A stretch of 23,822 nt of DNA from a virus, in the IMG/VR virus record IMGVR_UViG_3300028600_000020, positions 1 to 23,822 of that record, one strand, 5' to 3'. The position numbers and the translations under genes are program-made. Positions 14,987 through 20,028 of this stretch are shown one piece after another. Positions within the stretch are counted from its first letter, which is position 1, and every line of letters begins with the position of its first letter. Under the pieces are notes generated by a model. It had not been told where the DNA came from. It made no database searches and was given only the letters and a program-made list of their open reading frames with translations.

Positions 14987-15454
14987 TAGTGTTTCAAGTG
15001 GGCTGGATGAATGATGGGGACTAGTAGCGCTAACGCAAGCCCGAAGGGGTGTCCCCCACCCCCTCAACCCTGAAACACAACAAGAACAAAGGGTTAATAT
15101 GGTGCACCGCACTTCGCATAACATGCAATATGGTAAATTACCCCAATGCTAACCTGTTGATATCCCTATACATGTACCAGGAGGGGGGATTATCTGGTTA
15201 TATTGCACTGCATACCAGGGACAAAGGGTGAATAAAAGGGAACAAAGCGTGTACGTTCAATGGGTTATTGCGCAAGTGCGTGGTTCTGTTTGGGGAGGAG
15301 AAACACACAAGCGGTTTCTAGTCCTCTCTTATCACTTTGTATAAACGTCCACAGCTTATAGCTAATTTACTAAGATATATCAACAATGAGTTATAACCAC
15401 ATATATTTTGCTAAAACCCTCCCCCGTAGGGGCTATTTATCCCCATCAACCAGT
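14945..15454. other. 510-base non-coding leader/intergenic region
   Basis: No convincing gene on either strand. Contents: the TGTTAGCCA repeats; an 8-base inverted pair GTGTTTCA (14989-14996) with TGAAACAC (15071-15078); a C/G-run segment at 15046-15065 with GGGGTGTCCCC; a direct repeat ACAAAGGGTkAATA (15086-15099 and 15221-15234); an AT-rich stretch near 15350-15415 containing a minus promoter; and a short CCCC/GGGG hairpin near 15419-15433 after the preceding gene's end. Such a mix is common in phage control or origin regions, but an origin is not shown. Confidence 0.7.
15355..15383 (-). promoter_or_regulatory. Predicted sigma70-type promoter for the virion operon
   Basis: On the minus strand TTGATA (15378-15383) is followed after 17 bases by TATAAG (15355-15360). 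Each box has five of six consensus bases. Transcription would start near 15348 and pass through a leader of about 400 bases before the first gene at 14944. It could be the main late promoter, alone or with readthrough from the small-terminase genes. Confidence 0.6.
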
Positions 15455-15661
15455 CTACCTGCAATAGCCGACATCAGCAAACTCGGCCCATTTCATACGA
15501 GAACTGCCTAGCTGTCTACCGTCATCTTTCATCGCTTTCTGCTTTTCGGCGAAAGAGTTCAGATCATAAAGTAGGGCCACCTCATTAAGGCGTCTTTCCT
15601 TATCATTCGCCCCCTTGATCGAGGTTACCCGTCCTATCCTACAGTGTGGGTTCATAGCCAC
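15455..15661 (-). CDS. Small hypothetical protein
   Basis: 68 residues with no recognised family and charged throughout (GANDKERRLNEVALLYDLNS, FAEKQKAMKDDGRQLGSSRM). Either GTG 15661 or ATG 15655 can be the start: GGGAG lies 4 bases before the GTG and about 10 before the ATG. It is separated by 50 bases from the gene upstream and is the last gene before the long leader. The protein looks globular and soluble. Confidence 0.62.
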   Translation of the reverse strand: MAMNPHCRIGRVTSIKGANDKERRLNEVALLYDLNSFAEKQKAMKDDGRQLGSSRMKWAEFADVGYCR

Positions 15662-15711
15662 TATTCTCCCTAAATCAGTCTGCAGCCCTCAAACAACATT
15701 TTTGTCTCCTG

Positions 15712-15852
15712 TCACTTAGACCACTTCACTTTGGCGTTAAGCCATCTCCTGAGGTTCTTCTCATAGACGTATACAGCATCCAGGAACTCGTCACTCTGAT
15801 AGGCGTCCCACATTAAGGTATTGTACAGGTTTATGAGTCGTTCTCTTTTCAT
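15712..15852 (-). CDS. 46-residue hypothetical, coupled to the membrane protein gene
   Basis: ATG 15852 overlaps the stop of the 70-residue membrane protein by ATGA (15849-15852). The product, MKRERLINLYNTLMWDAYQS ... KNLRRWLNAKVKWSK, is helical and aromatic with a basic end. Coding status rests on the overlap and on ordinary codon use. Function unknown. Confidence 0.6.
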   Translation of the reverse strand: MKRERLINLYNTLMWDAYQSDEFLDAVYVYEKNLRRWLNAKVKWSK

Positions 15853-16061
15853 CTCTTACCCGCCACAGAACCCGACGCAGCTTGCCTGAGTTCCATCTTC
15901 CTTACTGTTAGCTCTAGTCTTTCAAGGTCTGAGGATATGTCGCCTGTGGATCTTTCTATCTCGTCTACCTTGGCATTCAGGGTAGCATACCCGTAAACTA
16001 CACCTGCGAAGATGACCGCCGTTGTAATTATAAGAGAAATATCCTTTAAATTAGTGGTCAT
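15849..16061 (-). CDS. Small membrane protein with coiled-coil tail (lysis candidate)
   Basis: 70 residues. One strong transmembrane helix spans about 8-28 (SLIITTAVIFAGVVYGYATL). A heptad-rich segment follows (AKVDEIERSTGDISSDLERL, ELTVRKMELRQA), then a basic end. This N-terminal-anchor plus coiled-coil layout occurs in phage holin-associated and inner-membrane spanin-like proteins, though spanins are usually longer. It is coupled by ATGA to the 82-residue gene upstream and to the 46-residue gene downstream. A lysis role is a guess from shape and from its place just after the small terminase. Confidence 0.72.
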   Translation of the reverse strand: MTTNLKDISLIITTAVIFAGVVYGYATLNAKVDEIERSTGDISSDLERLELTVRKMELRQAASGSVAGKR

Positions 16062-16306
16062 TCCCCTTCAACTAGTTTCTTTATGTGGTCCTTTGCGACG
16101 TCTAAGGCGCCCACTAATCCGTAGGTTCCTAGCAATCCTCCATAAGCTACAGTGGAAAGCTTATCAGCATGCAATAATGCGCCAGCGAACCCGACAACCT
16201 CACCTGATTTAGCCATCTCCAATATACGCTCTAATTCCCTGATGACGGTCTCGTTAGGCTCCCTTGATACAGGAGTGTTCCCGTGTATCCCGACTACCTT
16301 GCTCAA
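16058..16306 (-). CDS. Conserved small phage protein (82 aa)
   Basis: 82 residues (VIRELERILEMAKSGEVVGF, then AGALLHADKLSTVAYGG and LVGALDVAKDHIKKLVEGE). The phrase SGEVVGFAxA with a closing helix LxGALxxAKxxI matches a small protein type seen in many proteobacterial phages, with no known function. The start overlaps the small terminase stop by ATGA (16303-16306), so the two are co-expressed. Confidence 0.76.
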   Translation of the reverse strand: MSKVVGIHGNTPVSREPNETVIRELERILEMAKSGEVVGFAGALLHADKLSTVAYGGLLGTYGLVGALDVAKDHIKKLVEGE

Positions 16307-16803
16307 TTCAACTTGCCCTTAGGCGGCCAATCTATTCCCATTTGCTGGGCAAGGCCTACAGCTAACTCTTGGGAAATTGCAGCTATATCCTCTAGTGTCT
16401 GTACAGGGTCTCCCTTAGAGACGTCCTCGTGTCTCTCTACGTAGATGCCCATAGCCTTGCCCTTGTTAACCGTAGCATTCACCGCAGCTCCCAGGTTACC
16501 AGTCTCTTTAGCTAACTGCACTAGCTCGTCAAGCTCTGCGCAGTGGGCCTCTAGTCCGTATTGTGCTGTCTTTAATTGCTCAATCTTTGCGGCATTAAGC
16601 CATTGGACCACCTTAGGGTTGCTCTTCAGGACGCTCGCGTCGCGCCAAATCTGGTGATCAGGCTGGTTTTCTGTACTGTATGCTGCCCTATAGGCGTCCG
16701 AAGCGGTCATTCCAGACAGAACGCCTTGGACAAAAGACATCTGCTTGTCTGTTAAATTGGGCAACCCCGTAGATATACCGTCTGTCTTTTTCTGCTGTGC
16801 CAT
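16303..16803 (-). CDS. terS: Terminase small subunit
   Basis: 166 residues. The N-terminal half has the DNA-recognition pattern LTDKQMSFVQGVLSGMTASD followed by AYRAAYS and VLKSNPKVVQWL, as in Terminase_2-type small subunits. The later part AKETGNLGAAVNATVNKGKA then MGIYVERHE is the usual oligomerisation region. The protein picks out viral DNA and hands it to TerL. ATG 16803 has a modest GGA ahead. Unusually, TerL (694-2130) lies about 14 kb downstream, beyond the fibre genes. Confidence 0.88.
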   Translation of the reverse strand: MAQQKKTDGISTGLPNLTDKQMSFVQGVLSGMTASDAYRAAYSTENQPDHQIWRDASVLKSNPKVVQWLNAAKIEQLKTAQYGLEAHCAELDELVQLAKETGNLGAAVNATVNKGKAMGIYVERHEDVSKGDPVQTLEDIAAISQELAVGLAQQMGIDWPPKGKLN

Positions 16804-16813
16804 AAATATTCCA

Positions 16814-16842
16814 TTGACATAATGATGAATGCGCTATACACT
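16814..16842 (+). promoter_or_regulatory. Predicted plus-strand promoter
   Basis: A perfect TTGACA at 16814-16819. The -10 is either TATACA (16835, spacing 15) or TACACT (16837, spacing 17). Start would be near 16848, directly at the ATG of the zinc-ribbon gene (16849), suggesting a very short leader. It overlaps the region upstream of the divergent small terminase. Confidence 0.5.
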
Positions 16843-16848
16843 ATTCTC

Positions 16849-17058
16849 ATGATTAGGCTTGTCATAAAACAAAACATGATGGCCTTCGAAAGGTCTAACC
16901 CCGCTCAATACGATGATGATGAAATATACCGCTTAATATGGAAAGCATATCGCTGTGAATCAGCAAAAACATGTGCTAATTGCGGAAGAGAATTCAGCTC
17001 CCGATACAAATCAAAACCACAAATCCATTGCTCTGTAAAATGCCGCTGGGCAGGTTAA
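16849..17058 (+). CDS. Small zinc-ribbon protein (plus strand)
   Basis: 69 residues from ATG 16849. ATG 16876 and 16879 in the same frame are alternatives, and no Shine-Dalgarno site decides between them. The C-terminus has TCANCGREFSS, then QIHCSVKCRWA, i.e. CxxC...CxxxC, a compact zinc ribbon seen in many small phage proteins. The middle helix AQYDDDEIYRLIWKAYRC is acidic. It is divergent from the small terminase and ends tail-to-tail (4-base overlap) with the 44-residue minus gene. It is probably nucleic-acid binding or regulatory. Confidence 0.66.
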   Translation: MIRLVIKQNMMAFERSNPAQYDDDEIYRLIWKAYRCESAKTCANCGREFSSRYKSKPQIHCSVKCRWAG

Positions 17059-17189
17059 CAAGTCCAACCCCCACCAATGACTAACTCTACCGGACTGCCG
17101 TCCATCTCATCATACGATAATGGTTTTGCAGATAAATTCCAAAGCGTGGCAAACATCAAAATAACTATGCTTGTCAATATGATATTCAT
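17055..17189 (-). CDS. 44-residue secreted or membrane peptide
   Basis: ATG 17189 overlaps the stop of the 32-residue gene by ATGA (17186-17189). The N-terminus MNIILTSIVILMFATLWNLS is a strong signal or membrane helix. It is followed by AKPLSYDEMDGSPVELVIGG and a single terminal Cys. There is no lipobox, so it is not a classic outer-membrane spanin. The overlap and the coherent topology make it likely to be real. A membrane or periplasmic role near lysis or exclusion functions is possible. Confidence 0.6.
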   Translation of the reverse strand: MNIILTSIVILMFATLWNLSAKPLSYDEMDGSPVELVIGGGWTC

Positions 17190-17284
17190 TTATCCTGAAG
17201 CTTTTTCTTAATCTTAGCCTCTATCTTGTCGCCGAACTTCCACCCGACAAACACGCCGCCAATGAACACAATGATAAAAAACAT
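17186..17284 (-). CDS. 32-residue membrane peptide
   Basis: ATG 17284 is preceded by a clear GAGGGA site. The product, MFFIIVFIGGVFVGWKFGDK plus IEAKIKKKLQDK, has one membrane helix (2-15) and a basic amphipathic tail. It is translationally coupled by ATGA to the 44-residue gene. Such two-gene units of single-helix proteins are frequent in phage lysis and exclusion regions, but nothing specific can be named. Confidence 0.62.
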   Translation of the reverse strand: MFFIIVFIGGVFVGWKFGDKIEAKIKKKLQDK

Positions 17285-17297
17285 CGCTTTTCCCTCT

Positions 17298-17343
17298 ATG
17301 AATCAACGAATTAGGTTGCAATATTTTCAGATTCATGTATTGT
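17298..17343 (+). promoter_or_regulatory. Inverted repeat and weak plus promoter in a divergent gap
   Basis: ATGAATC (17298-17304) and GATTCAT (17330-17336) form an inverted pair around a 25-base centre, between the divergent 32-residue and 61-residue genes. A weak plus promoter TTGCAA (17316-17321), 16 bases, TATTGT (17338-17343) overlaps the right arm. Both arms contain a GANTC methylation site. A regulator site is plausible; the promoter is weak. Confidence 0.4.
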
Positions 17344-17368
17344 GGGGCACATATTCAGGAGAAAATAC

Positions 17369-17554
17369 ATGAAAATGTACCAGTTTGAAATCTATCAACG
17401 GAATGGCGGCTCACTCCGTATGACCGACACACCAGAACGTGCCGCAAGGTTTATCGCTGCGTTGCGGCCCTTAACGGCCTGGATTAGGCTAAGCAGGGAA
17501 TGGCATGAAATCCCACTAGGGGAACCACGCCCAGCCTTAAGGTTGGCAGTATAA
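17369..17554 (+). CDS. 61-residue hypothetical (plus strand)
   Basis: ATG 17369 has AGGAG seven bases ahead, which decides it against an upstream ATG at 17342. The product MKMYQFEIYQRNGGSLRMTD, then TPERAARFIAALRPLTAWIR, is a small alpha/beta protein with no recognised family. It is followed 210 bases on by a plus-strand terminator (17768-17791). It runs against the direction of the surrounding minus genes, so it may be a moron-like or regulatory unit. Confidence 0.65.
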   Translation: MKMYQFEIYQRNGGSLRMTDTPERAARFIAALRPLTAWIRLSREWHEIPLGEPRPALRLAV

Positions 17555-17611
17555 CCCCACCATAAGAACAAATACCACCCACAAAATCACAGCGGTAAAG
17601 AAATTAGCCAC
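17537..17611 (-). CDS. Possible 24-residue membrane peptide
   Basis: GTG 17611 overlaps the stop of the 35-residue gene (17604-17611). The product MANFFTAVILWVVFVLMVGL plus YCQP is one membrane helix. It overlaps the end of the plus-strand 61-residue gene by 18 bases. The GTGGCTAA junction is suggestive, but no Shine-Dalgarno site is visible and so short a frame may arise by chance. Confidence 0.4.
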   Translation of the reverse strand: MANFFTAVILWVVFVLMVGLYCQP

Positions 17612-17711
17612 CGAGGGCGCTCTCAACCAAGAGGGTTAACTCAGGAGGGGCTGTCTCGAAGTTTGCTCCGTGCCATCCCATAAGAATTGACCGCTCGCTG
17701 TCTGTCATCAT
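17604..17711 (-). CDS. Possible 35-residue protein after the strong minus promoter
   Basis: Two ATG codons (17711, 17708) open a frame MMTDSERSILMGWHGANFET plus APPELTLLVESALGG. It lies about 24 bases downstream of the predicted start of a near-consensus promoter (17742-17769) and shows good protein-like composition. The Shine-Dalgarno site is weak (CCGG). No family is known. Confidence 0.45.
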   Translation of the reverse strand: MMTDSERSILMGWHGANFETAPPELTLLVESALGG

Positions 17712-17741
17712 CCGGAAAACCCAATTATCACGAATTAGATC

Positions 17742-17769
17742 ATTATACACATTCAGTGTGCACTGTCAA
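17742..17769 (-). promoter_or_regulatory. Near-consensus sigma70 promoter with palindromic spacer
   Basis: On the minus strand TTGACA (17764-17769), 16 bases, TATAAT (17742-17747): both boxes perfect. The spacer contains a palindrome, CAGTG TG CACTG on the plus strand (17754-17765), a plausible repressor site between the boxes. Start near 17735 would transcribe the small minus genes toward the small terminase. The -35 box overlaps the left arm of the plus-strand terminator. Confidence 0.75.
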
Positions 17770-17791
17770 CCCCTAGTGGGGTTTATTTTTT
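17768..17791 (+). terminator. Rho-independent terminator (plus strand)
   Basis: AACCCC (17768-17773), loop TAGT, GGGGTT (17778-17783), then TATTTTTT on the plus strand. It would stop plus-strand transcripts from the 61-residue gene before they run into the minus operon ending at 17825. The other strand has no T run at the hairpin. Confidence 0.75.
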
Positions 17792-17824
17792 GTTCGTGCT
17801 ATATGTTGTGATTTAGGGCTCCTT

Positions 17825-18379
17825 TTATTTCTCCAACCCCCAACATGTTTCATCAACCCCCGGCTTCCCTCCACAGTAGGCCCTGAGCCTTGTGTATAGG
17901 CTTGGCGTCCCACTCAATCCCATTTCCACACACAACTTATTATAGGCTGCTTTCACCATGAACCTAGCCTCATCACAGTTTGTCCGCTTGTCCTGTCCGA
18001 ACAGTACTCTCGCCATCTCCTTAAACCCCAGCCCGTAGAGGCACGTAGCTTCGATTAGCAGCCAATCGTCTCCTAAGGCTTCACGAAGTGCCTTAACCTC
18101 TTGAGAGGCGTGCGCAGCGGCTTCTGGGAGCGTGTCAACGACCTGTTGACAGTCAACCGGTTCATTAGAAGGGTCAACAGCTCCATTCCTCCAATGGCCC
18201 ATCATGTAGTAGAGCTTCCATACTCGGTCATAAGCTAGGGTTTGAGCTGGGCCTAACCTAAGAGTGCGGGCGTTCGACTCCCGTAGGTTCTTGACAACCG
18301 TTTCTTTCTCGCCCTTTCGATAAGGGTTGTCCACGCCTACAGCAGCAAGCTCTCGCTGATTTTCGAATCCTGGTTTCAT
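17825..18379 (-). CDS. Hypothetical helical protein, possible HTH regulator (184 aa)
   Basis: Start ATG 18379 is chosen because the longer frame to 18406 runs into the end of the previous gene. 184 residues, mainly helical. Residues from about 105 (LREALGDDWLLIEATCLYGL, then GFKEMARVLFGQDKRTN and ARFMVKAAYNKLCVEMGL) have the spacing of a helix-turn-helix preceded by a supporting helix, reminiscent of alphaproteobacterial DUF6456-type or sigma region 4-like domains. There is no membrane segment. It is the last gene of the operon 18910-17825. A DNA-binding regulator is a cautious guess. Confidence 0.68.
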   Translation of the reverse strand: MKPGFENQRELAAVGVDNPYRKGEKETVVKNLRESNARTLRLGPAQTLAYDRVWKLYYMMGHWRNGAVDPSNEPVDCQQVVDTLPEAAAHASQEVKALREALGDDWLLIEATCLYGLGFKEMARVLFGQDKRTNCDEARFMVKAAYNKLCVEMGLSGTPSLYTRLRAYCGGKPGVDETCWGLEK

Positions 18380-18380
18380 A

Positions 18381-18605
18381 TCAAAACAACCTGCCAAGCA
18401 CACCATGCAATAATGAAACGGGCATTGCTCCTGATTTAGCGGGCCGCATCGCCTCTGCCAAATGCTGCGCCTGTATCTGTTCTATCGATAGCTGCAGCTG
18501 GGCCTGCTCTGCCAAAAGATTGCGTGGCGGTTTCTTCGGCTTCTGACGGCGACGACTTGCCCTAGCATCCAAACGTTTACGCCATCTATGTTCTGGTCCG
18601 TTCAT
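18381..18605 (-). CDS. Small basic hypothetical protein
   Basis: 74 residues from ATG 18605, which overlaps the upstream stop by ATGA (18602-18605). The first 30 residues are strongly basic (HRWRKRLDARASRRRQKPKK), then comes a glutamine-rich helix (LAEQAQLQLSIEQIQAQHLA). It could bind nucleic acid. No family recognised. Confidence 0.65.
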   Translation of the reverse strand: MNGPEHRWRKRLDARASRRRQKPKKPPRNLLAEQAQLQLSIEQIQAQHLAEAMRPAKSGAMPVSLLHGVLGRLF

Positions 18606-18910
18606 CCATCCATCCAACCGCCCTGGTTTAACCACTGTTGTGGTCTTCGAAGGAATTTCCGGTCTTCACCGCTCTTGAAGAATTCCTTATTCTGTCTCTT
18701 TTGCCCCTCAAAGATTTCCTCTGGAGTGGCTTTCAAATGAACTTCTACATAATCTCCGGTGGACTTGTCAAGCATTTTTGTCCTGTAGCCCTCTTCTGAA
18801 GTGATGGCATTCCACTTCATTTGACAAATCGCCTTCCCTGTCTTGTGGATTTGACGTTCCCACCAATCTTCAAATGTGACTGTTTGGGGATTGAGTTGGA
18901 CTATGTTCAT
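18602..18910 (-). CDS. Phage replication-type protein with C-terminal WLNQGGW motif
   Basis: 102 residues with GGAG six bases before ATG 18910. The N-terminus is FEDWWERQIHKTGKA. The C-terminus contains RKFLRRPQQWLNQGGWMDG. The pattern KFxxxPxxWLNQGxWxD is a typical ending of phage primosome or helicase-loader proteins and of short stand-alone versions of that tail. It therefore probably works with host or phage replication factors. It is much shorter than a full replication protein, so it may be only the interaction module. It is first in an operon with two coupled genes, preceded by a 400-base control region. Confidence 0.66.
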   Translation of the reverse strand: MNIVQLNPQTVTFEDWWERQIHKTGKAICQMKWNAITSEEGYRTKMLDKSTGDYVEVHLKATPEEIFEGQKRQNKEFFKSGEDRKFLRRPQQWLNQGGWMDG

Positions 18911-19014
18911 TCCGGCCTCCGGTCATAGTTAGCCACTTTCCCCTTGGTCAGCTACAAGCCGGGCCTTGGGTACTCGTTATGCGTCTCTAGTCCAACCACG
19001 TGGACCTTCATCCC

Positions 19015-19044
19015 TGTATCAATATTTATGACGTCCTTGATACA
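19015..19044. repeat. Inverted repeat TGTATCAA / TTGATACA
   Basis: Perfect 8-base arms, TGTATCAA (19015-19022) and TTGATACA (19037-19044), with a 14-base centre. It lies about 105 bases upstream of the 18910 gene. It may be an operator or form a hairpin in the leader RNA. It is not followed by T runs, so it is not a simple terminator. Confidence 0.6.
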
Positions 19045-19205
19045 ACCAGCCTGACGCTACCTGACTGGCCCTGTTAGACGCTTAATTAAAACCTTGATCA
19101 CCAAGGGTCGGGATCGAGTGGCCAACGATTGCCCGAATTTTTTAGTTCAGCTACACTTGGCTCACCGGCTGTAGCAGCCTGTATCACAAAAAGGGGTTTT
19201 ATCAC

Positions 19206-19239
19206 TTGACAAACTAATGTAAATGTGATTTACTTTAGT
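19206..19239 (+). promoter_or_regulatory. Extended -10 promoter overlapped by a 27-bp operator-like palindrome
   Basis: TTGACA (19206-19211), 17 bases, TTTACT (19229-19234) with TG two bases ahead. Over the spacer and -10 lies a palindrome: ACTAATGTAAA (19213-19223), TGTGA, TTTACTTTAGT (19229-19239), with 10 of 11 positions matching. A dimeric repressor bound here would block polymerase. Start would be near 19241, heading to the hairpin at 19281, so the product would be a short RNA or an antisense to the HNH gene. Confidence 0.68.
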
Positions 19240-19280
19240 CACCAAGGGCGCGCACCCCCGTTGCGTGTTCGAAGTGGCCC

Positions 19281-19308
19281 GGCCCGCTGGCCTTTGTGCT
19301 GGCGGGCC
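19281..19308. terminator. Strong GC hairpin after the HNH gene
   Basis: GGCCCGCTGGC (19281-19291), loop CTTTGT, GCTGGCGGGCC (19298-19308): 11 positions pair, two of them G-T. It lies five bases after the HNH stop codon (minus strand) and about 40 bases after the plus promoter start. The plus-strand tail ATCTTCATTTCAT is moderately T-rich; the minus side has no T run. It probably ends the plus transcript and may also end or protect the HNH mRNA. Confidence 0.62.
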
Positions 19309-19312
19309 ATCT

Positions 19313-19741
19313 TCATTTCATCATGTTCCAGGACTCAAACTCTAAACGTCCAGTCTTTCCAAGCTGCCGCAATGATTCCATCTTAGCAAGCTCATGTTTG
19401 AAATGTGCTATCATTTCTTTTTTGTCTTTATCCCTAAACCTGACCAATTGATTTTTTAAGGCCTGAAGCTCTTGATATTTTTGTTCACCAAGATAAGACT
19501 GAATCCATTTTGTTGACTCTATCGGGTGAGAGTGCCATTGTCTATGACATCCTACACATAATGCTTTTGCGTTTAAGGGATGCCATCTGACAGAATATTT
19601 AGCACGTCCATAAATGTGAGAGCAATCTAGTCCTTGTTTTGATTCTGGTTTATGACCGCATTTCTGACAGCGCCAATCATCTCTTTCCCGAATACATTTC
19701 GAGAAGATTTCATCGACCCTTTTGACGGGAATCTTTTTCAT
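19313..19741 (-). CDS. HNH endonuclease (NinG-like layout)
   Basis: 142 residues from ATG 19741, with GGAGAGG just ahead at short spacing. A TTG nine bases upstream is the alternative. Zinc-binding pairs CQKCG (about 26) and LCVGCHRQWH (around 63-72) flank LDCSHIYGRAKYSVRWHPLN, which holds the HNH-type DxxH, H...N and C..CH arrangement. The order resembles the Cys-rich HNH of phage NinG/Rap recombination nucleases, though the long C-terminal helix (LVRFRDKDKKEMIAHFKHEL) differs. It overlaps the previous gene by 32 bases. It would nick or cut DNA during recombination or replication-packaging; the specific substrate is unknown. Confidence 0.82.
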   Translation of the reverse strand: MKKIPVKRVDEIFSKCIRERDDWRCQKCGHKPESKQGLDCSHIYGRAKYSVRWHPLNAKALCVGCHRQWHSHPIESTKWIQSYLGEQKYQELQALKNQLVRFRDKDKKEMIAHFKHELAKMESLRQLGKTGRLEFESWNMMK

Positions 19742-20027
19742 CCTCTCCAAGATACACCATTAAAAGCTTCTTGTCAACCAGCCCCTCTTTAATCGCATAC
19801 TCTCGGAAGGCGTCCGGGTCCACTCCCGCCGCGTGACAAACGTCTCCCCTGGATTGCGCCCACGGACCGTCAGTTGCACCGGAGAACATTATGGCCTCAC
19901 GCTTTGCTCTTTCAAGCTCGGCTTGATGCTTTCTGGAGTTTCTTGTTCTGGTATCCCAGCTGCCAGGGTCACCCCTTAAGTCTAGGATTGTCCGCTCTAA
20001 AACACCTAACCACATATCTTTGTCCAT
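19710..20027 (-). CDS. Hypothetical protein between GcrA-like and HNH genes
   Basis: 105 residues from ATG 20027, which has GGAG about seven bases ahead and lies one base after the GcrA-like stop. An earlier in-frame start at 20150 lies inside that gene and is rejected. The sequence (MWLGVLERTILDLRG, RNSRKHQAELERAKREAIMF, VDPDAFREYAIKEGLVDKK) is helical and soluble with no known family. Coupling on both sides puts it in the regulatory/nuclease operon. Confidence 0.76.
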   Translation of the reverse strand: MDKDMWLGVLERTILDLRGDPGSWDTRTRNSRKHQAELERAKREAIMFSGATDGPWAQSRGDVCHAAGVDPDAFREYAIKEGLVDKKLLMVYLGEDEKDSRQKGR

Positions 20028-20028
20028 A

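Larger units (their letters stand above)
18911..19312. other. 402-base non-coding control region
   Basis: No gene of normal size is found on either strand. It contains an inverted repeat at 19015-19044, a repeated TCACCAAGGG (19098-19107 and 19239-19248), a plus promoter covered by a 27-base palindrome (19206-19239), and a strong hairpin (19281-19308). A nine-codon frame, GTGGCTAACTATG..., ends on the start of the 18910 gene and could be a leader peptide. A weaker minus promoter (TTTACA, 16 bases, TAAAAC) overlaps the palindrome from the other side. Confidence 0.7.

Noticed and set aside
14960-15124. 54-residue minus-strand frame covering the C/G-run segment and repeats
   Set aside because: No Shine-Dalgarno site and a composition biased by the repeats and C runs. 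It ends inside the TGTTAGCCA array. More likely leader RNA.
15049-15231. 60-codon plus-strand frame in the leader region
   Set aside because: No ribosome site, low-complexity start in a C-rich run, and it lies over repeats and opposite the predicted late leader. It reads as chance.
15437-15445. DnaA box TTATCCCCA
   Set aside because: One mismatch to the consensus and only a single copy. Not enough to call an origin.
19268-19276. tRNA-like T-loop word GTTCGAA in the control region
   Set aside because: No matching acceptor, D or anticodon stems around it, and the nearby hairpin is a terminator-type stem.
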